A stretch of 64,000 bases of DNA, taken from contig OU452212.1 of the NCBI GenBank assembly GCA_911728435.2, positions 1,804,563-1,868,562 on the forward strand. Reading direction: 5' to 3'. Every line of letters begins with the position of its first letter. Position 1 is the first letter of the stretch. Of this stretch, positions 56,083 through 64,000 are shown one piece after another. Under the pieces are notes generated by a model, which saw only the letters and a program-made list of their open reading frames with translations, was not told the DNA's origin and searched no databases. Made by a program: the position numbers and the translations under genes. The DNA is from Apoderus coryli. Taxonomy: Eukaryota; Arthropoda; Insecta; Coleoptera; Attelabidae.

Positions 56083-59000
56083 ATGGAATTTGCTGAACTT
56101 ATAGCTACACCTAAATTAGATGGTGTTATTTTACACAGTCCTTTTCACGAACCAGTTGATGGTACCCTTTGTATCACTGGTCACCACATGATACTATCCT
56201 CACGTAAAGAGGATGTCCAAGAACTATGGGTAATTAAATACAACTAAAATATTTGAAACAATTACAACGTACTTATTAATGAAATTTTAGTTAATGCACC
56301 AATCCATCGATGCTATAGAAAAGAAACAAGATAAATCAAACAGTAATAGCAACTCAAACGGTGGTACGATTATTCTTAAATGCAAAGACTTCCGCATCCT
56401 TCAATTAGATATAGACAACTCTCATGATTTCCACAATCTTCACATGTCTCTTGAACGTCTATCTAATTTCGATAAACCTGAGTTACTCTATCCGTTTTTC
56501 TACCGGCCAATGTATAATATTTTGGAGGATGGTTACACATTGTTTACACCTGAAATTGAGTTTTCTAAACTGTTAGCTAGTGATGAATGGAGGATATCGC
56601 ATGTGAACAAAAATTATTCGGTATGTAAGAGTTATCCGGCTACGTTGGTAGTACCTAAAGGGATTGATGATGATGTTATTGTTGCAGCAGCCAGTTTTAG
56701 GTAAGTTCTAGCAGTTGTATTATTAATAGTTGGTATATATTTTGAAAATTCTAGGGAAGGTGGTCGTTTTCCCGTACTGAGTTACCGTCATGAAAATGGG
56801 GCTGTGTTATTTCGTAGTTCTCAGCCGTTACTGAGCAATAACAACAGTAAACGTTCAAGAGCTGATGAAAAACTCTTAAACGCAGTAAGTTTTCATCATC
56901 AATTCAATTAAATCATTAAAATGTACTTATCGAAGGACGAGTTCTTCAGTTTTTTATCTTCATTGATTTTAGGTAAGGGCTGGTAGCAAAAAGGGTTTTA
57001 TTGTTGATATAAGAAGTCCAGCGTACATAAGCCAATGTAAAAACAAAGGAGGTGGAACGGAGCCTGACGGTAATTATAGTCAGTGGAAGAAATTATTCAA
57101 ACCCTTAGATAAGATAGTCAAATGTGATGGGTCTGTTTTAGAACATTTTTCTAAATTAATTGATGGTGAGTTCTTATGGCACTGAAATATCACTGGCAAG
57201 TAAAGTAACATTAATAATTTTTAGCATGCAATGACACAAATATATCAAGCGACAAATGGTTGTCACGTATTGAGGGCAGTAACTGGCTGACACATATTCA
57301 GAATCTTTTAAGCACAGCCTGTCTCGTAGCGCAATGTTTAGATAAAGATGGAGCATCAGTTTTGGTACATGGATCCAGTGGATTGGATGCTACTTTATTG
57401 GTCACTTCAATTGCTCAGGTTATATTGAATCCGGATTGTAGAACAGTACGAGGTACCTTTGTGTTTCTTTCCTCAATTTTGGTGATTCTGATTTCTTGGT
57501 TGTAGGTTTACAGGCACTGATCGAACGGGAATGGCTACAGGCTGGACATCCATTCCAGAAACGACATGCGAAGTTTTGTTACTCGAATAGTAAATTGAAA
57601 CAACACCAACCGACGTTTTTGATGTTTCTAGACTGTGTTCATCAGTTGCATTATCAATTTCCATTTAGTTTTGAGTTCACAACGCAAATGTTGGCGCTCA
57701 TTTTTGATCATACCTATTCTAGTCAATTTGGTGAGTTAAAGGTATTTATTTTCCATCAAATAATTTCAGGAAGTACTTGACACCTTTGCCAGTGCTTGTC
57801 TCCTCTGTCACACCAATAGCGCCAATTATCCTACATGTTTTCTTCTATAATTCAGCAACAATGGCAACGCTGCGCATATAACCAATATACGACGAGATAC
57901 AACCACCTGACAGCCGGCTGTATAAACATAGTTGCCAGCGTTTAATTGCACTAAGCATAGCATACGAATCTTGCCATGCAAAAAACAGTAAATACTTTCA
58001 ATTTCTTCAAAATAATTCTGTCAAGGTGTCTTCCATCCTGTGCCACGCATTCTCCAAGTCTCAAGGAGTTCTGGAAAATGTTTTGCACCGTCGCGAAAGG
58101 TGTGGGCTGTTGCTCCATCTTGCTGAAGCCAGGTATTGGCATGAAACCCCCACGAGTTGTTGAAGGCTTGTTCGTGGTGTTTAATAGATGAACATAACGG
58201 TCGCTGTTCACTGTTTTTACCTCGATCGTTCAAGGATGCATCTTTTTAGGATTTGCATCGTTCCAATAGTGGCAGTTCTGTTTACGGGCCCATTTGTAAA
58301 TAGAAATGGGCCTCGTTGTTACAGAAAATATTATCACTGAAGTCTTTATCGAAGAAACCATCCGATTAAGCAAAATTACACAGCATTTCGTTGTTCTGTG
58401 GCTTTAAAGCGTGGACGATTTTAATTTTAAAAGGATGAAATTGAAGTTCCTTTATATTCTAAAGGAACCAGTGATTGTGCTTGTTTTCTTCATAGGTCGG
58501 TACCTATACGTGGGTTTCCCCTCGTATCAACCTGAACGACAGCGACGGAACTTTATTCGTCTTCCCTTTATTGAAGATTAAAGCGATTTTTGGTAAAGTT
58601 CATTTGAATCCTCAAATTGGGGTCGAATGTTCATGATTAGAATAAGTAAACCAACGTTCTTGTCCTTTAGCCGCTTCTGGTGAATTTGGACTCAGAACAG
58701 ATATTTCCTCGATTCTTATGAATCCTCGAACTATCATATGGCGTATATTTGTATATGATAAGAAAAACCCAACTCAAAATGGAATTTAAAGCGAGATCCT
58801 GCATGCGATAGTTAAATATTTTCTCAGTAGTCTCAGCCTGAATTGGCATCTTTTCATATCCTGGTGCCTTCTTGTCTTGCATTGTTATATTCGCACTATC
58901 ACGTCGATGTGGTCCTCATCGGATTGGGATAGATATTGTCCACTCTAGTTTCAAACAGTTAGTTATCAAATGCCTCAGCTTTTGTCTGTTTCCGAGTTTC

Positions 59001-62000
59001 TTTACGGATGAACTGCCGGGGGAATAGAGATCTTCTACAGATTCAAAGGCGGCGGACTCTTCAACCTTCGTACACTGCAAGGTGGGACGAAGATCGTATC
59101 CATACGCGGATGACAAAGTGGTCCTAGCTGATCGGAGGCATTTAAAAACCGTAGAAAAGTACCATCAAAGATGTCTTAGAGGAGTTCTTGGAATTAAATG
59201 GCAGGACCGACGAACAAACATCAGCGTTCTGGAGGAAGCTGAAACAACTAGCTAGTCAGACACCAGCTGCGATGGACTGGCCACGTAATCCGCATGCCAA
59301 CGGAACGCCTTCACAGCTAAAGGCTCACAAAATCAGGTAGGACAGCAAAAGAGGTACAAGGATGTTCTTAAGATCAACATGAAGAAGTGTGGCTTAGTTG
59401 ATGGAGAACAACTGGGAGCAGATCGCTAACGACCCACCGAGATGGAGGCGTACCATTTACGAGTGTCATCAAGTTTTTGAGGAGTAGCGTCGAAAACATG
59501 AGGATACGAGGCGACAGCTTCCAAAGCAGAGAACGCATCGATGGGGCAGCGCACCTACAACAATGGTGCTGATTGGGTGTGTCAGTTTTGTGACAAAATT
59601 TGTGGCTCTAGGATCGGTCTGTTTAGCCATCTTAGGGTTCACAACCGAAATCCCTGAGTTGGAATAGTTCCTACTGGTTACCGAGTGAATGATGATGATG
59701 ATGTGTTTTGTTCCTCTGGAAAAGTGCCCATTTTCATCCAGATGTTCTCTTACTCTTCTGGCTGAGAGGCCTGAGTAATCTTCAGTCGTTTGCCAGAGAG
59801 TTTTCCTTGCCCAGTATATCCTCTGGATTAACCTGTTTAGGTCGCAAGTGTTTTTTGTTGTATTTTTATTCGCCATGGTAGCTTTTTTGCTGGATCAATC
59901 ATTTCCACAGACCGACAGGCTCTAAAAGGTTCCCAATGGATGGCAAGCTGTCCTCTTTCCATTGGCATTGAAACAAATTTACAATTGCTGTCACTTGTAT
60001 GCTTGGTAAGCTCCTTCCACTGTTCTTTTCAATTCAATTATTTTCTCGATTGGTGTTTGATGGCTTGTTTTGGAATCCTATTGGCCCTTAAGGCGCATGA
60101 GTATTGAAGCGAAATCTCCCTTTGAGGTTGAGCTTATCACTGAAAACTAACTAATGAAACTTTTGTTTACTGATTTCAGGTACATTTTTGTGCAATAACG
60201 AAGCCGAACGCACCGAACTGAAATTATACACGAAAACAACAAGTTTATGGTCCTACCTCAATCGTCCCGATGTGATACAGAACTTTTTGAATCCACTTTA
60301 TGAACCTAATCAATCGGCAATTTGGCCCAGTATAGCACCGGTTAGTCTAGTGTTTTGGAATGAGTTGTATTTGAATTGGGTGGTTGATCAGAGTCGCAAT
60401 AGAAGAGCCATGGCGAAAATTGGAAAGTTGATACAGAACGATAAGGATTTGAGAAGTAAGGTAGGAAAAATTTGAAGATTATCCAGATGTGTCAACGCGA
60501 AGTAATCATCAAGATACCCAGAAGATCATTTCTCTGTACAGTACAGAGTACGGAGAATCTAGCTTCTTTCTTATCATTCCCATTTCTTGCCAAATTGTGG
60601 TTCCTGTGATCACCATCATGGGAGTTGGTTACTGTATCTTATAGCATCCTCTTCGTTATAGCTCTCTGCTTGTCGGATCTTTGGTTTCCATGGGTCCTAC
60701 CTTTGCGAAGACATTTTGGACACTCTACTAGATGACATCACGTAGGAACTTGAGATAGGAATGCCTTAGCAGACCTCGGTTCTTCTGAATCATTGCACTA
60801 TTTCGTGATGGAGCGAAGGAATCAATGATCTGGGAACACTCACCGCGTTTTCACCATAAAAATAGTTCTCTCTCGTGAAGGCAACTTCTCTAAGAAAGTG
60901 TCTCATATTCGTCCAGATGACATTGATCGCCTGGTTGAGACATAGCTCACTGCTTCCATGGGTCCTGCCTTTGCGAAGACCTTTTGGACTCTACTAGATG
61001 ACATCACTTAGGAACTTGAGATAGGAATCCCTTAGCGGACCTCGGTTCTTCTGAATCATTGCAATATTCCGTTCGATGTTATCCTCCTACTTGTGGGAAA
61101 AGATTTTGTGCAGTCCCCTTTCAATTATCAAACGCCACAGCTTTTACCTGTTTCCAAGACCCTTTTCCTGATGGAGCGAAGGAATCATTGGTCTTGGAAC
61201 ACTCACCGCGTTTTCACCATCAAAATAGTTCTCTCTCGTGAAGAGAACTTCTCTAATGAAGTGTCTCATTTTCGTCAAGATGACCTTGACCGCCTGGTTG
61301 AGACATAGCTCACTGCTTGTCGGATCTTTGGTTTTCATGGATCCTGCCTTTGCGAAGACCTTTTGGGTTCTCTACTAGGTGACATCACGTAGGAAGTTGA
61401 GCTTGAGATCCCTGAGCGGACCTCGGTTCTTCTGAATCATTACACTATTGCGTTCGATATGATCCTCCTAATTGTCGGGATAGATTTTGTGCAGTCCACT
61501 TTCAATCATCAAACGCCTCAGTTTTTACCTGTTTCCAAGATATTTTTCCCGAAGGAATCATTGGTCTTGGAGCGCTCGTCGTGTTTTCACCTTCAACATA
61601 GAGAGACCTTCTCTGTAGAAGTGCCTCATTTTCTGCCAGATGACCTTGATCGCTTGGCTGAGACTTAAGTAATTTTTGATCGTTACTTTTCCTTGTCCAG
61701 GGATTTTCCTTTCGTCTTTCCGAGATGCTAGTCTTGTTGTTGGTGTCCAACATGTCTTTGAAGCTGTTGATTCCCATTAAGAATACTCTAATGGATCTCA
61801 TGCCTGTTCTCTTTCCACTATTCTAGAAATCTTTTTTGGTCCCAATGAGTCTCATGTGGTGAGCCATCTTCTTTCTTTTCCTTGATCATCCTTGCCAGTC
61901 TGGCTTGGCTTCTTCCTTTATCACCTGAAGGCATTTTGCCCTTTCTTCCGATCATCCTATAGAGCTTCGAACGAATGCCTCTCGATGTGCGATTAGTATC

Positions 62001-62965
62001 GTTGTACTATTCGTTTTTCATCTGACGCACGATTTCTTAAGATCATCTGATGCTTATTGGAGATATCTCGTTATCATTTCTGGGCTGCTGAAATGTGATG
62101 AGAGCAGCGTTCCCTGAGGCATGGCTTTTAGGAGTCCTGCGATCTCCTGTCCCATCTGGACACAAATAGTTGGCAACATCCGAGAATGTTCATTCTATGA
62201 CGTGACGTATGTTCAGGTCCATGAGCCTTAGAAGTTGCAGCTAGTTTATCGGAAAATTCACGCAATCTTCCGAGGATAATTCGTTCTGCTACATTCGGCA
62301 GTCTGCTGATTGGTCTGTAGTTCTGTGGAAACTTCAGAATCTAGCCCTGTTTCTGTAACATCACTACCATAGCTTCTTTGTATCTTGCAACTTTCAAATT
62401 GCTAGTTCCAACACTTGTTGGGGATAGCCTTGTTGCTGACCTTGTTTGGCCTGGTAGCTACATTGTCTACTTTTGGTGATATCCATAGGAAGAAGGTGGC
62501 CAATAAGCATGAAGTGTAGCTCTCAACGTTTGCCTTCTGATAAGACAGATCAAAGAGATCACCTTATTAGACTCAGTAAAGGTTGAAACCATGCGATCTA
62601 ACCTATCATAATGAGGAAAAAAGTATCTGGCGATGATGGTCACAAGCAACTTCGGACTAATTGCGGGGGTCTTCATTGAACACAGCCAAAACTAATCTCA
62701 AGATATCCTGATCACATCGAATAAACTGACAATCTGTTGTTGAAGGTCGACAATTTGTATGGTCCTTCAAGAAAGAAATGTCTTTACTTTTTCGCAATGT
62801 ATATTGACATGTTTAAGTATATTTGTTGAAGCCCTCAGTACGAGTTTTACTTTATTTTAGGTAATGCGCATGCGTAGACAGTTATTAGAATTGCAAAAGG
62901 AGCTACAAGCCTTGCAAAGAGATCAATTAGACGGTGAAGATGACGAGGTGCTAGATGATGATTGA
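56083..62965 (+). CDS. MTMR9: myotubularin-related protein 9, pseudophosphatase
   Basis: MTMR9 is a catalytically inactive myotubularin that binds the active MTMR6/7/8 phosphatases through coiled coils and raises their activity on endosomal PI3P and PI(3,5)P2. Eight exons are read: 56083-56229, 56291-56700, 56755-56884, 56973-57165, 57225-57452, 57506-57730, 60180-60460 and 62861-62965, giving 572 aa (549 in human). The N-terminal PH-GRAM part begins MEFAELIATPKLDGVILHSP. Then come GGRFPVLSYRHENG, SNWLTHIQNLLSTACLVAQC, and the active-site loop VHGSSGLDATLL (about 341-352), where the catalytic Cys is Gly343 and the Arg is Ala349, as in vertebrate MTMR9 (HGTEGTDST). Next are ALIEREWLQAGHPFQ and SQFGTFLCNNEAERTELKL. 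The C-terminus (from about 520) is a coiled coil ending acidic. An Asn/Ser-rich insert follows IEKKQDK. Introns 6 and 7 are large and transposon-filled. Confidence 0.95.
57778..57990 (+). repeat. dispersed repeat in MTMR9 intron 6 (copy of 26,923-27,150)
   Basis: See shared blocks TTGACACCYTTGCCAGTGCT and ACATAGTTGCCAGCGTTTAA. The same orientation is kept. Confidence 0.7.
57990..58480 (-). pseudogene. Tc3-like DDE transposase remains in MTMR9 intron 6
   Basis: Minus-strand readings in changing frames give NNEAHFYLQMGP and QNCHYWNDANPKKMHP, then SDRYVHLLN, then NNSWGFHANTWLQQDGATAH followed by TFRDGAKHFPELLETW. These match the order of Tc3-type transposases (DEAHF...VNKQNCRIW...WFQQDGATAHT). 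The QQDGATAH motif keeps its Asp, while the first (DEAHF) reads NEAHF. Several frameshifts are present. It is dead and oriented against the host gene. Confidence 0.75.
58940..59705 (+). pseudogene. LINE relic with large internal deletion and C2H2 finger
   Basis: Early reading EIFYRFKGGGLFNLRTLQGG resembles the RT region just before the catalytic box. At 59,103-59,114 YADD appears in the frame reading YADDKVVLAD and runs straight into HLKTVEKYHQRCLRGVLGIK and WQDRRTNISVLEEAE, sequence normally about 150-200 residues further on, so an internal deletion has joined them. Later frames give RHQLRWTGHVIRMPTERL, KKCGLVDGEQLGAD and VCQFCDKICGSRIGLFSHLR then VH, a C2H2 zinc finger (C-x2-C-x12-H-x3-H) ending near 59,659. 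A (TGA)n tail closes the element at about 59,689-59,704. Frameshifts and stops are numerous. Confidence 0.75.
59706..60179. other. rest of MTMR9 intron 6
   Basis: The minus strand has a 135-codon frame (59,469-59,876) including WARKTLWQTTEDYSGLSARR and VREHLDENGHF, which looks coding in style but is not recognised. The remainder is unassigned. Confidence 0.35.
60668..61672 (+). repeat. three tandem copies of a ~270-380-bp unit in MTMR9 intron 7
   Basis: CCTTTGCGAAGAC anchors each unit at 60,700, 60,968 and 61,347. Shared blocks are GAYCTCGGTTCTTCTGAATCA in later part and CTTGATCGCYTGGYTGAGAC at the end. Unit 1 lacks about 100 bp that units 2 and 3 have (CAATYATCAAACGCCWCAG and neighbours). 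A diverged piece of the same sequence occurs at 58,955-58,990 in intron 6. The minus strand reads partly open, suggesting a decayed transposon ORF. Confidence 0.8.
61673..62860 (-). pseudogene. rest of MTMR9 intron 7, with Jockey-like RT fragment at 62,245-62,394
   Basis: On the minus strand 62,394-62,245 reads EAMVVMLQKQG-stop then FPQNYRPISRLPNVAERIIL and GRLREFSDKL, the start of the RT domain (PKPGKxPxxxxxYRPISLLP). The segments on either side look like decayed coding sequence but cannot be assigned. ORFs at 61,502-61,801 and 62,467-62,676 (minus) are not recognised. Confidence 0.6.
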
Positions 62966-63044
62966 TCAATAACAGTACAAAATTAAATTAAGTTTGTAAT
63001 CTAATATTTGCTTCTAAACGAAGTACAAATAATTATATTTTATT

Positions 63045-63050
63045 AATAAA
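63045..63050 (+). terminator. MTMR9: MTMR9 polyadenylation signal
   Basis: AATAAA lies 80 nt after the stop codon. Confidence 0.7.
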
Positions 63051-63164
63051 AACTACATTAATGTTCCTGCTTAAATAATAATATTAAAATACAGGGTTCC
63101 CCTTGACAGATGACTTATTTAAATCAATTTAAATGTTCAAACAGGATGTTTATTAGGTTGAACT

Positions 63165-63240
63165 AAGAGGGTTGCTATTTATGTAATCAGAACTGGCAAC
63201 ACTGGTAGTGTCAGGTGAAATCTGTCAACGCCATCTTGAA
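63165..63240 (+). mobile_element. possible mariner-type terminus
   Basis: AGAGGGTTGCTATTTATGTA followed by GAACTGGCAACACTGG resembles mariner ends such as the one at 53,694. No transposase follows. Confidence 0.35.
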
Positions 63241-63399
63241 GTTTGATATTTTTGACAGTATAGGCAGTACTGTAGACGATATTATTTATTTCAACAAATT
63301 TCTCAATGTTTTCTCAAACGTTTTGAATTTGAAACAATTATGCATAGTCAACCCCATCCAACCATCCCCACTGCTGCCTTAAAACTATTCAGATGGAGT

Positions 63400-63640
63400 T
63401 TGTTTACTTGCCTGATGGTGCGAGTATTCATGGCTGTCGAAAGCCAGTACCGTTGCGTCTTCAGCAAACAGTTATTCTCTACAGAGAACAAAAGAAATAG
63501 AACAGGACCTAAAACCGTACCCTGCGGAACTCCAACATTGGTATCCTACGACCACCGAGATCTGCGCGATCCCGACATTACTATATCCGAGATGTGTGGA
63601 ATCTCTTTGATTCAAATCAGAAGTAAAACCACTTATTAGA
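63400..63640 (-). pseudogene. LINE reverse transcriptase fragment
   Basis: The minus strand at 63,540-63,481 reads NVGVPQGTVLGPVLFLLFSV, the RT GVPQGSVLGPLLF motif, preceded by SDIVMSGSRRSRWS. The frame continues to about 63,350 without a recognisable YADD box. It is truncated on both sides. Confidence 0.75.
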
Positions 63641-64000
63641 CACACCAGGAACACCCTAGTCCTCCAATTGAGCAGCAGAGGAAGCCTTGCGTAACTTCCT
63701 CAAGCCCCAAAGAATGCCCAACTTGCACTGTTCAAAAACCTTTGCGAACAATGAAGTTAATCCAATTAGATTGGAAGGAGTAGGATTCCAAAGAAAGGGA
63801 CTGAAATCCCTAAGACTATTGAAGCTTCTTGGAGGGCCTTTTTAAATAATAAATCAAATGGGGAGTCTATTGGGGGACCCTGTATATAAGAAACGTGGCA
63901 TTTTAAACCACAAGCCAATCTGTTGGTCTCATTAATACGTTTATTTGATATACAGGGTGTCCCGGAAAATGTGGGAAACCTCTCTGATATATTATTATAT
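63641..64000. other. gene-free stretch at window end
   Basis: Possibly more decayed LINE sequence up to about 63,780. A TACAGGGTGTCCCGG terminus at 63,951 begins an element that runs out of the window. Confidence 0.4.

Noticed and set aside
59469..59876. 135-codon minus-strand ORF in MTMR9 intron 6
   Set aside because: Its C-terminal part is antisense to the LINE relic; the N-terminal part looks coding but could not be identified, so it is not called a gene.

Overview
The window is a repeat-rich, AT-rich stretch of an arthropod nuclear genome, most likely an insect and plausibly a beetle. Three things point there: split protein genes with short GT-AG introns, an animal-type ribosomal protein gene, and a dense mix of non-LTR retrotransposons (RTE and Jockey/CR1-like), mariner/Tc1, pogo, piggyBac and hAT relics. 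The species cannot be fixed from sequence alone. No rRNA, tRNA, CRISPR array or bacterial operon was seen.

Positions 1-43,160 contain no host gene that I can name. They hold LINE 3' ends (1,574-2,035 and 4,395-5,463), a dead mariner (2,280-3,100), a pogo-like transposase ending in a PHD-type finger (17,148-18,100), a Tc1/mariner element with a DUF4817-like transposase and inverted repeats of about 250 bp (21,803-23,500), a piggyBac relic that lost its catalytic core (27,442-28,326), and an RTE LINE nested inside another dispersed repeat (34,969-36,527). There is also a perfect 64-bp-arm palindrome (26,211-26,348) and an array of ten ~176-bp satellite units (38,570-40,310). Two short open, spliced-looking minus-strand segments (24,339-24,499 and 32,358-32,505) may be exons of an unrecognised gene.

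Positions 43,160-63,050 carry three plus-strand host genes. RpLP0 (CDS 43,442-48,002, five coding exons, 316 aa) is the ribosomal stalk protein P0. Its fourth coding-region intron holds a complete antisense RTE LINE with an uninterrupted 984-codon ORF and a 9-bp target duplication. A DUF89-family metal phosphatase follows (50,654-53,107, four exons, 357 aa), matching the 4'-phosphopantetheine phosphatase domain of PANK4. Last is MTMR9 (56,083-62,965, eight exons, 572 aa), a myotubularin pseudophosphatase whose active-site loop lacks the catalytic Cys and Arg. The two large MTMR9 introns are filled with degenerate transposon coding sequence and tandem duplications. The intergenic gaps hold hAT-type MITEs with 8-bp target duplications and a further inverted-repeat element.

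The three host genes run in the same direction but have unrelated jobs (translation, CoA-intermediate damage control, phosphoinositide phosphatase regulation), so no shared pathway is implied. All exon boundaries come from reading splice sites and phase by eye. All transposon family names come from recognised motifs, not database searches.
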